Positions 50,574-58,789 of a stretch of 64,000 nucleotides of DNA are shown piece by piece. The notes under the pieces were generated by a model that saw only the letters and a program-made list of their open reading frames with translations, had not been told where the DNA came from and did not search any database. The stretch's first letter is position 1. The number at the start of each line of letters is the position of its first letter. A program made the position numbers and the translations under genes. Source of the DNA: Vibrio ishigakensis (GTDB taxonomy: Bacteria > Pseudomonadota > Gammaproteobacteria > Enterobacterales > Vibrionaceae); contig NZ_AP024882.1 of NCBI RefSeq assembly GCF_024347675.1, positions 1,674,001 through 1,738,000 of the forward strand, read 5' to 3'.

Positions 50574-52349
50574 TTATTGAGCGGTGCTTTCTTCTAGTTG
50601 CTCAACTTTATCGTCTACAGCTTTCACCAGTAGTAGACCAACACTCATTACAATCGCACCACATAGGATGAAGATGAAGCGGCCCCACATTGGGTTAGGT
50701 AGTAGGAACATCAGCATTACACCTACACCAGCTACTGCGATTAGAGAACCAAGCATACGACGCTGTTTGTTATCCAATTTCTTCTGCTCAGTAGACTCAG
50801 CTACTAGAGGTGTAGATAGGTTGTTGAAGAACTTATCTACTTGCTCTTGACGCTCTTCAGAAAGAGGCTTGTAGAACAGAGTTGTTAGGCAGAAGAAGCC
50901 AGCTGTGAACACTAGGTGACCGATTAGGCCGATAGCTACTTTAAGATCTGACCACTCACGACCTGTTAGAGGCTCTAGGTTGAACCAGTTAGCAACCATG
51001 TCTGCTGTGATTACGAAACCTACGAAGTAAGAAACGATACCACCTACTACTAGCGTACCCCAACCTGCCCAGTCTGGAGTCTTCTTAATGAAGAAGCCAC
51101 AGAATGCTGGAATTGTCATTGGGAAGCCGATTAGAGCACCAACGTACATCATGGTATCGAACAGGCTTAGACCTTTCAGTGAGTTGATGAAAAGTGCAAC
51201 CAGGATGATACAGATACCGAAGAAAGTAGAAGTCAGTTTAGAAACGATTACTAGCTCTTTTTCGTTCGCATGAGGGCGTAGAATTGGCTCGTAGAAGTTT
51301 TTAACGAAGATACCAGAGTTACGGTTTAGGCCTGAGTCCATAGAAGACATAGTTGCGGCAAACATTGCTGCGATTAGTAGACCAACCATACCTGCGGGCA
51401 TGAACTCTTGTACAAAGTATAGGTAAGCGAAGTCTGCTGCTTTTGAACCTGCCTCTGGGTAAACCGCACCTAGATCGATACCTTGACCCGCGATGAACCA
51501 AGAAGGCATGAACCAGATTAGTGGACCCATAGTCATAAGAACACAAGCTAGTAGAGCTGCTTTCTTAGCGTTGTTCGAGTCTTTTGCTGCAAGATAACGG
51601 TAAGAGTTAAGCATGTTGTTAGTGATAGAGAACTGCTTAACGAAGATGAAGAATGCCCAGATACCGAAGATGCTTAGGTAGTTCAGGTTGTTACCAGAAA
51701 CAAACGATGCGCCTTCGTCAGTTGGGAAGTTGTTGATGATCTCGCCAACACCGCCACCTTGGATGATAGCTACTACCGCACAAGTAACAGTTACCGCCAT
51801 GATGATTACCATCTGCATGAAGTCTGATGCGATAACCGCCCAAGAACCGCCAGTTACAGACATTACTAGTACAACCAGACCCGTTAGGATAATAGTGGTT
51901 GTCATGTCGAAACCGAAGATACCAGAAGCAATAATTGCTAGACCGTTTAGCCAGATACCTGCAGAGATAACGCTGTTAGGCATACCAGACCAAGTAAATA
52001 CTTGCTCGTTGAACTTACCAAAACGCATACGGATTGCTTCAATTACCGTAACAACGCGAAGCTGACGGAATTTTGGAGCAAAGTATAGGTAGTTCATTAG
52101 GTAACCGAATGCGTTCGCTAGGAAGATAACCGCTACTGCGAAGCCATCTGCGTACGCTTTACCAGCTGCACCGGTAAATGTCCAAGCACTGAACTGAGTC
52201 ATAAACGCAGTTGCGCCAACCATCCACCAAAGCATGCTACCGCCGCCTCGGAAGTAATCAGAAGTGGTACTAGTAAACGTTCTAAACATCCAGCCTATTG
52301 CAATCAGGAATAGGAAATAGATGCCAACTATTAGGGTATTGAGATCCAT
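50574..52349 (-). CDS. SSS-family sodium:uronate symporter, ToaA/ToaB-like (copy 1)
   Basis: 591-residue sodium:solute symporter with about 13-14 hydrophobic segments, opening MDLNTLIVGIYFLFLIAIGW and containing FRGGGSMLWWMVGATAFMTQ and MFAATMSSMDSGLNRNSGIF, conserved SSS motifs. Transporters of this type next to alginate lyases and KdgM porins in Vibrio carry DEH or short oligoalginates (ToaA, ToaB). A long hydrophilic segment followed by two C-terminal membrane helices extends the usual SSS core. It is a close paralogue of the gene at 53003-54787. Its leader contains TTGTACTACAA and a CRP-like palindrome at matching distances to copy 2, so both should respond to the same signals. Confidence 0.88.
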   Translation of the reverse strand: MDLNTLIVGIYFLFLIAIGWMFRTFTSTTSDYFRGGGSMLWWMVGATAFMTQFSAWTFTGAAGKAYADGFAVAVIFLANAFGYLMNYLYFAPKFRQLRVVTVIEAIRMRFGKFNEQVFTWSGMPNSVISAGIWLNGLAIIASGIFGFDMTTTIILTGLVVLVMSVTGGSWAVIASDFMQMVIIMAVTVTCAVVAIIQGGGVGEIINNFPTDEGASFVSGNNLNYLSIFGIWAFFIFVKQFSITNNMLNSYRYLAAKDSNNAKKAALLACVLMTMGPLIWFMPSWFIAGQGIDLGAVYPEAGSKAADFAYLYFVQEFMPAGMVGLLIAAMFAATMSSMDSGLNRNSGIFVKNFYEPILRPHANEKELVIVSKLTSTFFGICIILVALFINSLKGLSLFDTMMYVGALIGFPMTIPAFCGFFIKKTPDWAGWGTLVVGGIVSYFVGFVITADMVANWFNLEPLTGREWSDLKVAIGLIGHLVFTAGFFCLTTLFYKPLSEERQEQVDKFFNNLSTPLVAESTEQKKLDNKQRRMLGSLIAVAGVGVMLMFLLPNPMWGRFIFILCGAIVMSVGLLLVKAVDDKVEQLEESTAQ

Positions 52350-52945
52350 CGTAAAACCTTTGTGAGTTTTGATTTGTTGTTTGATTGATAAAAAGTCTAA
52401 CCAGAACCCTTACCTACTTGTACTACAATAAGTCTTTAATGTGACAGTAGCCTCGCAAAATATTCATTAAAAAATCATACAAGTGATCTAGATCTAACAT
52501 TTGATTGCATCCAAATTTGGACAAATCAGACAAGATCACACCTTGTTACAGTTAGAAATAACCATTTACAGGGATTATATCGTGACTTAAATCACACTAA
52601 CTCCCGATTACAGGCTTATATGCGCTAATTTTGGCGATTCACAGCCGACTCCCCTTAATAAAAAGAAAAACAAACTCGCAACAATAAGTAATACAATTAA
52701 TAGGTGAATTAGTGTTTTTAGGGAGTGCTTATCCCACTTAATTAAGCGAAATGCTCAAGTGCTGAGCAGCGTACTGAGACTTTTGGAAATAGATAGGCCT
52801 TTGAAAGTCGTACAATTAAACAGGCCTGTGAGTTTTAACTTGCTGTATTTCCCCGAATGCATTTAAACACGACCAGGTTCTTAGACAGTTGCTCCTTTTC
52901 AATAGATGACGGTAACGTTCGGTTTAAATAACTCGTTTCCTCAAA
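52350..52945 (-). promoter_or_regulatory. Leader of symporter copy 1
   Basis: About 600 AT-rich bases with no gene. It contains TTGTACTACAA at 52418-52428 (69 bases before the ATG) and a 28-base block at 52472-52499 that is identical in the leader of copy 2. This block holds AGTGATCTAGATCTAA, a partial match to the CRP consensus. Upstream of 52520 I see no clear structure. Confidence 0.45.
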
Positions 52946-52979
52946 CACAAAAAAAGCGGGCTAAATAGCCCGCTTTCGC
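52946..52979 (-). terminator. Intrinsic terminator
   Basis: On the minus strand the stem AAGCGGGCT/AGCCCGCTT is followed by a run of T, after symporter copy 2. Confidence 0.85.
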
Positions 52980-53002
52980 AATTAATAGAACCTTTATTGT
53001 GA

Positions 53003-54787
53003 TTACTGTTCAGTAGCAACCGTTTCTTCAAGGTCTTCTACAGTGCCGTCAACTGCTTTAACAAGAAGCATACCAACACCACCTACAATCGCACCACATA
53101 GGATGAACACCATGCGTCCCCACATTGGGTTAGGTAGAAGAGCCATTAGCATTACACCAACACCCGCTACTGCGATTAGTTTACCCAGCATTTGACGCTG
53201 TTTGTTATCAAGCTTCTTCTGTGCTGTAGATTCAGACACAAGAGGAGTAGATAGGTTGTTGAAGAACTTATCAACGTCAGCTTGACGCTCTGCACGTAGT
53301 GGTTTGTAGAACAGAGTCGATGCGATGAAGAAGCCACCTGTTAGAGTGATGTGACCGATTAGACCAATCGCAACCTTAACGTCTGACCATTCACGCTTAG
53401 TTAGCTCTTCTAGACCGAATGCGTGAGATACCATGTCAGCGTTGATAACGAAACCTACGATGTAAGAAACGATACCACCGACTACTAGCGTACCCCAACC
53501 TGCCCAGTCTGGAGTCTTCTTAATGAAGAAGCCAAGGAATGCTGGGATTGTCATTGGGAAGCCGATTAGAGCACCAACGTACATCATTGTATCGAACAGG
53601 CTCAGACCTTTTAGCGAGTTGATGAACTGTGCGATAAGGATGATAGCAATACCGAATACTGTAGAAGTGATCTTAGATACGGTTACTAGCTCTTTCTCTG
53701 AAGCTTGGTTCTTACGAACAACTGGTTCGTAGAAGTTCTTAACGAAGATACCTGAGTTACGGTTCAGACCTGAGTCCATAGAAGACATGGTTGCTGCGAA
53801 CATAGCTGCAACTAGTAGGCCTACCATACCTGCTGGCATGTACTCTTGAACAAAGTATAGGTAAGCGAAGTCACCTGCTTTAGAACCTGCATCTGGGTAA
53901 GCAGCAGATAGGTCTACACCTTGACCTGCGATGTACCAAGAAGGCATGAACCAGATGAATACACCACCAAGCATAAGTACACATGCTAGAAGCGCAGCTT
54001 TCTTAGCGTTCTTCGAGTCTTTCGCCGCTAGGTAACGGTAAGAGTTAAGCATGTTGTTAGTAATAGAGAACTGCTTAACAAAGATGAAGAATGCCCAGAT
54101 GCTGAAGATGCTTAGGTAGTTCAGGTTGTTACCCGCTACGAAAGATCCAGTGTCACCTACTGGGAAGTTAGAAACGATTTCACCAACACCGCCGCCTTGA
54201 ACGATAGCAACTACCGCACAAGTAACAGTTACCGCCATGATGATTACCATCTGCATGAAGTCAGATGCAATAACCGCCCATGAACCGCCCGTTACAGACA
54301 TCGCCAATACTACTAGACCAGTGATCCAGATAGTCATTGTCATGTCGAAACCGAAGATACCAGAAGCGATGATTGCTAGTGCGTTTAGCCATACACCCGC
54401 AGATACAACGCTGTTAGGCATTGAAGACCAAGTAAATACTTGTTCGTTCGCAGCACCAAAACGCATGCGGATTGCTTCGATTACAGTAACAACACGTAGC
54501 TGACGGAACTTAGGAGCAAAGTATGCAAAGTTCATGAAGTAGCCGAATGCGTTTGCTAAGAAGATGATAGCTACCGCGAAACCATCGTTATAAGCCTTAC
54601 CTGCTGCACCGGTGAAAGTCCAAGCTGAGAACTGAGTCATAAACGCAGTTGCACCAACCATCCACCAAAGCATGTTACCGCCCCCACGGAAGTAATCACT
54701 AGTGGTGCTTGTAAACGTTCTGAACATCCAACCTATTGCAATCAAAAACAGGAAGTAGACGCCAACAATTATTGTATTGAGATCCAT
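53003..54787 (-). CDS. SSS-family sodium:uronate symporter, ToaA/ToaB-like (copy 2)
   Basis: 594-residue paralogue of the symporter at 50574-52349; most of the protein is the same, including MDLNTIIVGVYFLFLIAIGW, FRGGGNMLWWMVGATAFMTQ and SSMDSGLNRNSGIFVKNFYE. Differences cluster in the middle loops (residues about 205-215 and 280-300), around the conserved Ser/Asp region's flank, and in the C-terminal acidic tail. The two copies may differ in preference for monomer or oligomer. Both were probably made by tandem duplication. It is the first gene in its transcript, with TTGTATTACAA 67 bases upstream. Confidence 0.88.
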   Translation of the reverse strand: MDLNTIIVGVYFLFLIAIGWMFRTFTSTTSDYFRGGGNMLWWMVGATAFMTQFSAWTFTGAAGKAYNDGFAVAIIFLANAFGYFMNFAYFAPKFRQLRVVTVIEAIRMRFGAANEQVFTWSSMPNSVVSAGVWLNALAIIASGIFGFDMTMTIWITGLVVLAMSVTGGSWAVIASDFMQMVIIMAVTVTCAVVAIVQGGGVGEIVSNFPVGDTGSFVAGNNLNYLSIFSIWAFFIFVKQFSITNNMLNSYRYLAAKDSKNAKKAALLACVLMLGGVFIWFMPSWYIAGQGVDLSAAYPDAGSKAGDFAYLYFVQEYMPAGMVGLLVAAMFAATMSSMDSGLNRNSGIFVKNFYEPVVRKNQASEKELVTVSKITSTVFGIAIILIAQFINSLKGLSLFDTMMYVGALIGFPMTIPAFLGFFIKKTPDWAGWGTLVVGGIVSYIVGFVINADMVSHAFGLEELTKREWSDVKVAIGLIGHITLTGGFFIASTLFYKPLRAERQADVDKFFNNLSTPLVSESTAQKKLDNKQRQMLGKLIAVAGVGVMLMALLPNPMWGRMVFILCGAIVGGVGMLLVKAVDGTVEDLEETVATEQ

Positions 54788-54853
54788 CGCTTTACCCTAA
54801 ACTGTAAATAATTATTTCAAATCCAGTTCAGTGTAATCCGAGCCATTAATATT

Positions 54854-54935
54854 TTGTATTACAATAACTCATTAGTGTGACAAACTCCGCAACTCGCGAC
54901 ACTTCATAAATCATACAAGTGATCTAGATCTAACA
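54854..54935 (-). promoter_or_regulatory. Operator box and CRP-like element of symporter copy 2
   Basis: Perfect TTGTATTACAA at 54854-54864, followed by ATAACTCATTAGTGTGAC. The 28-base block at 54908-54935 is identical to 52472-52499 and contains AGTGATCTAGATCTAA. Both copies lie about 121-123 bases before their genes. Confidence 0.5.
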
Positions 54936-55303
54936 ATAAGTAAGGTTGATACTTGGGAGGGAGAGTTATTAGGTTAACGCTGTTGCATAGAAACTGTAGC
55001 AATGACGGGCGGTTCAACGCTAAATTCGTCGAAATTGAACCAGATAGAAATACATCTATTAGGAAATATTTCCAATATATCCTTACAATTAAATATTGAT
55101 TTGAATCAATTTGTCATACCAATCACTGTCTCTTATTAGAGTTAGGTTAGTTCGAAACACAAAATAAATCAGACAATTAACTCAAATAAATAGTAAACCT
55201 TTGGTTCATATTTGGCACCTAACCACATGCAGAAGAGATTTCAACAACTGAGATCTCCCCCTATAGGATGAGTATATGTGCCTATCTATAAGCCAAGTCT
55301 ACT
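54936..55303. other. Intergenic region without a supported gene
   Basis: About 370 AT-rich bases. I see no open frame with a ribosome site and no hairpin of note; it leads into the heptanucleotide tandem repeat. Confidence 0.3.
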
Positions 55304-55366
55304 CAGCTAACAGCTAACAGCTAACAGCTAACAGCTAACAGCTAACAGCTAACAGCTAACAGCTAA
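55304..55366. repeat. Tandem heptanucleotide repeat, 9 perfect copies
   Basis: CAGCTAA repeated nine times without change (63 bases). The unit is 7 bases, so in a coding region it would shift frame; here it is intergenic. It is a likely slippage site, and copy number may vary between strains. It lies between the symporter leader and the small-RNA candidate. Confidence 0.9.
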
Positions 55367-55448
55367 CAAAATAGCATACCGTTACAATTACGTGCCACAA
55401 CAGCACTAAAAGTTAGACGCTAGTATCAATATGTACAAATGAAGAGAT

Positions 55449-55486
55449 AAAAAAAACCCCTATGTACGTGCAATATACATAGGGGC
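55449..55486 (-). terminator. Strong terminator of the small-RNA candidate
   Basis: On the minus strand the stem CCCCTATGTA/TACATAGGGG with a 9-nt loop is followed by eight T. There is no annotated minus-strand gene upstream, which is what points to an unannotated transcript. Confidence 0.85.
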
Positions 55487-55564
55487 AAGATCGGTGGTGT
55501 ACCGTCTCGAGCATTAGAAGGGAGTTGCTCGAGAGATATGTTTATAGTTATGGAGCAGTAAGTA

Positions 55565-55630
55565 TTAAGCCAAACCGAACAACACTGCGCCTTTTCCAAT
55601 CGCAGTGAACTTCACTTCAGCGAAATTCAT
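55565..55630 (-). CDS. Possible 21-residue microprotein
   Basis: Reads MNFAEVKFTAIGKGAVLFGL followed by Ala and TAA. An AAGGAA stretch lies immediately before the ATG (no spacer), and a short nine-codon frame with its own ATG overlaps the start (AAATGA), so translation could be coupled. The peptide has a charged N-terminus and a small hydrophobic C-terminal half that might associate with membrane. Nothing similar is known to me, and it may not be translated. Confidence 0.35.
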   Translation of the reverse strand: MNFAEVKFTAIGKGAVLFGLA

Positions 55631-55711
55631 TTCCTTAAAAAAGTTGAGGAGCACATTGAAACTAAAGCGGCTTCTACCTTGAGATGCTTTGCTTGTTGCT
55701 CTTACTCAACG

Positions 55712-55747
55712 GCAATAAGTATATTGTATTACTTATTATTTTGACAA
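55712..55747 (-). promoter_or_regulatory. Promoter and overlapping palindrome of the small-RNA candidate
   Basis: -35 TTGTCA and -10 TATACT with an 18-base spacer. A 24-base palindrome, arms AATAAGTA at 55714-55721 and TACTTATT at 55730-55737, covers the -10 region. On the plus strand it includes TTGTATTACTT (55724-55734), which shares nine of eleven bases with the symporter box. Confidence 0.5.
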
Positions 55748-56126
55748 CTAAAATAAATGCATTAATTTGAAATATATCTTAACTCGAGCTCGAGCTACTC
55801 GACCAACTTCAAACAAACCGTTGTTTTTAATAAAAATAATGTGACGAGATATGCAATTAGATGCTTGCTATTTTCCTTCGCAACTTTGCCCACTTTCACA
55901 CGTTCAAACCGTAGATAGCATGTTTAACGCCCCATTTGTATTATCTTAAACCTCAACTATGGAGGTTTTACTCCATCACTTCTTTAAAGCTAGCGACAAA
56001 GCAGCCGTCTCAAACTCCGTTACACTACCCAATTCTTCTCCAAGGCAGAGTCTTCTCTATCGATTCTATATTCCCTTACCGATGAATTTGACGTAACGTA
56101 AAGCCAAACGGAAAGGAGCTAACTAT
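55748..56126. other. Intergenic region upstream of the YdjC-like gene
   Basis: About 380 bases with repeated CTCGAG hexamers near 55783-55800 and a partial box TTGTATTATCT near 55937. No gene supported. It should contain the promoter of the YdjC-like gene. Confidence 0.3.
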
Positions 56127-56891
56127 ATGAAACTCATCATAAATGCCGATGATTTTGGCCTAACGCCAAAAGTAAACGAAGCCATTGTAAGGTGTATGCG
56201 CTTTGGCTTAGTTCGCTCCACCACAATTATGATGAATCAACCTGGTGTCGAAGACGCCATTGACCGCTATCACAGAGGACAAGTGCCCCAAATAGGTTTG
56301 CACCTGACCCTAACAGCAGGTAAGCCTCTAACCAACTCGAACGAAATACCAGATTTGGTAGATAAAGAACGCAACTTTCTAACTCGTTCTGCGCTTAGTA
56401 AAAAGCGAGCAATAGACAAAGCTCAAATAATAAGAGAGCTAACTGCTCAATATCAGGCTGCCATTAACAGTGGGCTAAAACTGAATCATCTCGATAGCCA
56501 TCACTTTGCTACCATCTACCCAAACCTAAAAGAGGCCTTTATAGAGTTTGCAAATCAAGTGGGTCTGCCCTGCCGACGAGTAGACGTTATAGAAGAAGGA
56601 CAGCAAAACTTGGCTGTGAACACACCAGATGAGTTCGATATTAGCTTCTATGATGAAGGTGCAACACTAGACGTCTTTAAATCGCGTCTGTTAGAACACA
56701 AAGCCAAACACCCAAACGGAGTTGTAGAATTTATGTGTCATCCAGGCTTGAATGACGATGCTATTCTAGAAAGACTTTCTGGATACAATTCAAAGCGCAA
56801 AGATGAAACAGACATACTCACTTCCAATGAGCTAAAACAATGGCTTATTGAGCAGGAGATAGAAGTTATTGGCTTTGATTCCCTGATCTAA
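56127..56891 (+). CDS. YdjC/ChbG-family carbohydrate deacetylase
   Basis: 254-residue deacetylase-fold protein, opening MKLIINADDFGLTPKVNEAI with the metal-binding Asp9 of the YdjC family. His59 (IGLHLTLT) and His125 (NHLDSHHFATIYPN) complete the metal site, and a second His lies near residue 210 (EFMCHPGLND). YdjC/ChbG enzymes remove N-acetyl groups from chitin-type disaccharides or deacetylate other glycans. Here it lies inside an alginate-related block, so it could act on acetylated alginate oligomers, an inference from position only. A GGAAAGGAG ribosome site precedes the ATG. No partner in its transcript. Confidence 0.85.
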   Translation: MKLIINADDFGLTPKVNEAIVRCMRFGLVRSTTIMMNQPGVEDAIDRYHRGQVPQIGLHLTLTAGKPLTNSNEIPDLVDKERNFLTRSALSKKRAIDKAQIIRELTAQYQAAINSGLKLNHLDSHHFATIYPNLKEAFIEFANQVGLPCRRVDVIEEGQQNLAVNTPDEFDISFYDEGATLDVFKSRLLEHKAKHPNGVVEFMCHPGLNDDAILERLSGYNSKRKDETDILTSNELKQWLIEQEIEVIGFDSLI

Positions 56892-57003
56892 AGCTATCCC
56901 AACAACACATAACGAAATCAACTTAAGTTACCATTTCCGCATATACCTATTAGTCAGTCGCTGTGTAAAAGTCTGTCCCTCAATCAACAAGGGGGAAACG
57001 ATT

Positions 57004-57426
57004 GTGAAAAACACCCAACTTAAACTAGCTCTAATGGCGGCAGGTGCATTGGCCCTTTCAGGCTGTTCGGCCATCTTACCGAGCCCGAAAAACATCGAGA
57101 CCAGCAACGGTTCAACTGTACAACTCACCTACCAAGATCCAGCCGATGCTCAACAGTGCCAATTGGTAGAAGAAGTTGCTTACAACCCGAACTCAAAGAT
57201 CCTGTTCAGCTTCATCCACATCGGCCCTAATGATTATGATGCGATTAAGCTATCGGATGACTATTTCGTGAATCAAGCGCAAAAGCTTGGCGCGAACTAC
57301 ATCAACAGAGATACGGTCAGCGATACAGAGATCTTCGGTGTATATGGATGGTCAAACGACATAGATGCAGTGCTTTATAACTGTGCGAGCCTAGACGCAA
57401 GACCAGCTGAAACAGCCAAAATCTAG
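57004..57426 (+). CDS. DUF4156-like lipoprotein
   Basis: 140 residues with a lipoprotein signal ending ALALSGCSAI (Cys about 22). The mature part contains CQLVEEVAYNPNSKILFSFI and ends with a Cys near residue 131, as in DUF4156/RcsF-like outer-membrane lipoproteins. The start is a GTG at 57004 with a GGGGGAAA site. Function unknown; a terminator follows, so it stands alone. Linkage to alginate use is not indicated. Confidence 0.7.
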   Translation: MKNTQLKLALMAAGALALSGCSAILPSPKNIETSNGSTVQLTYQDPADAQQCQLVEEVAYNPNSKILFSFIHIGPNDYDAIKLSDDYFVNQAQKLGANYINRDTVSDTEIFGVYGWSNDIDAVLYNCASLDARPAETAKI

Positions 57427-57450
57427 TTCCAATAGCCCTTAAAACCCTTC

Positions 57451-57478
57451 AAGCCACAGTGAAAACTGTGGCTTTTTT
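57451..57478 (+). terminator. Intrinsic terminator
   Basis: The stem AAGCCACAG/CTGTGGCTT is followed by a T-run. Confidence 0.85.
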
Positions 57479-57961
57479 AATCAAAAGTCGTTTTAAGTAC
57501 CTGATTCTTCGTTCAAATCATCATGGATTTGTATGAATATATACCCACATAAAGGTACTGCACACCATATTATTTGCATTACTTTATCGCCTAATTTTGG
57601 CTAAAAAAAGCAAAACAGCGTCTCAAAACCTCGGATAATTTCTCATCCGCAGCCCAGGTAAACCCATTAAAAACCTGCAACAACCTGACATATCTTGACA
57701 CTAAATTACCAATTGTATGACGTAGATCTCACATAAAAATTCCTAAAAACTCCATTAAAAGGGGTTTCTTGCACCAATTTTCGACCAAAAAACATACAAT
57801 ATCGCAATATTATGAGAGCCAGATCTCGCTTTTTATCGGCATGAGTGCGCATAACAATAAATTGCACTGCCGTCACAGTTTGTTACACGATTCCTACCTA
57901 AAGTATTTGTCATACATTAATTCAAGACACCACAAAACCTCAAAGAAGGGTAATTAATCAA
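57479..57961 (+). promoter_or_regulatory. Leader of the first KdgM-type porin gene
   Basis: About 480 AT-rich bases. TTGTCATACATTAAT at 57907-57921 recurs almost exactly before the second porin gene and resembles the box before the secreted PL7 gene. A looser TTGTATGACGT is at about 57713-57723. A 62-codon open frame at 57769-57957 covers these motifs and has no ribosome site, so I treat it as spurious. Confidence 0.4.
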
Positions 57962-58723
57962 ATGAAAACAAATAGAATTGCATTCGCAGTATTAGCGACA
58001 CTTTTCGCAGGAGCGGCAAGCGCAGGTTCTTTGGACTATCGCGCAGAGTACAAACATGAAAGCGAAGAATACCAACACCGCGTAAAAATCGGCGGTTCAA
58101 CAAAGCTTTCAGACCCTGCAAAACTGTATTTCAGTGTTGAACAAAAGTTTAACAGCAATGACAAAGGCGACTTTTGGTATGAAGTAGAGCGTGGTGACTC
58201 TGAGTTTGATTGGGGTGTTCAATACAAGATCAATAACAACTGGTACGTGCAACCTGGCATGCCTATTACTTTCGCTGACGAAAAAACCACTTATAAACCA
58301 CAATTTCGCGTCGGCTATAAGTCTGATTTCGGCCTAACCACTGCCCTACGTTACCGTCATGAATTTCAAACTTATACCTCTAGCTCTACCAAAGAGTCGA
58401 CGCTCGTTGATGGAAAAGGTACAGCTGTTCTAGCTGGTAAAACAGTTCAACAAGGTAAGTGGACTCTAACTGGATCATACAAGTTCTCTGATGAAGCTTG
58501 GAAAAATCTACAACTTAGCTACGAAGCCAACTACAACCAAAACTATGACGACATTCGCCTAGCCAACAACGAAGACTGGGATTGGGATTTGGGTATCAAA
58601 ATCGGATACAAGTTTGATGCACTACGCCCGTATGTTGAGTTTTGGAATATCAAAGGGCCAGATGGTTCAACTACTGATGATCGCCAGCTGAGAACGCGTA
58701 TAGGTCTAACTTACTCATTCTAA
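57962..58723 (+). CDS. KdgM-family oligouronate-specific porin 1
   Basis: 253-residue outer-membrane porin. The signal peptide ends ...FAGAASAG (about 21). The mature protein is a run of amphipathic strands with many aromatic and basic residues (LDYRAEYKHESEEYQHRVKI; GLTTALRYRHEFQTYTSSST) and a terminal Phe (RIGLTYSF). KdgM-family channels of 12 strands let acidic oligosaccharides through; those next to alginate lyases (KdgM, KdgN) carry oligoalginate. It is the first gene of a module with the lipoprotein at 58790 and is paralogous to the porin at 61315. TTGTCATACATTAAT lies 41 bases before the ATG. Confidence 0.9.
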   Translation: MKTNRIAFAVLATLFAGAASAGSLDYRAEYKHESEEYQHRVKIGGSTKLSDPAKLYFSVEQKFNSNDKGDFWYEVERGDSEFDWGVQYKINNNWYVQPGMPITFADEKTTYKPQFRVGYKSDFGLTTALRYRHEFQTYTSSSTKESTLVDGKGTAVLAGKTVQQGKWTLTGSYKFSDEAWKNLQLSYEANYNQNYDDIRLANNEDWDWDLGIKIGYKFDALRPYVEFWNIKGPDGSTTDDRQLRTRIGLTYSF

Positions 58724-58740
58724 CTAAACATCAAAAATAT

Positions 58741-58766
58741 GCCTCCGAAGGAATGGAGGCTTTAAA
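58741..58766 (+). terminator. Weak hairpin between porin and lipoprotein genes
   Basis: GCCTCC/GGAGGC stem followed by only three T. It could attenuate rather than stop the transcript, so porin and lipoprotein may still be co-transcribed. Confidence 0.4.
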
Positions 58767-58789
58767 AAGAACAAACGTGAGATACTAAT

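Larger units (their letters stand above)
55449..55711 (-). ncRNA. Candidate regulated small RNA with a 21-codon ORF
   Basis: A self-contained minus-strand transcription unit. The promoter is TTGTCA (55742-55747), 18-bp spacer, TATACT (55718-55723), predicting a start near 55711. At 55526-55534 and 55505-55513 a 9-bp perfect hairpin, TCTCGAGCA/TGCTCGAGA, occurs. The unit ends in a strong terminator. The RNA would be about 260 nt and contains a short ORF at 55565-55630. A palindrome with arms AATAAGTA/TACTTATT (55714-55737) overlaps the -10 box, so it should be repressible. No homologous RNA family is known to me. A leaderless remnant of a larger gene is the main alternative. Confidence 0.5.

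Noticed and set aside
55304..55366. Tandem repeats considered as a CRISPR array
   Set aside because: The unit is 7 bases, without spacers, and no cas genes are near.
57769..57957. 62-codon plus-strand open frame before the first porin
   Set aside because: No ribosome site, biased composition, and it overlaps the porin promoter motifs.
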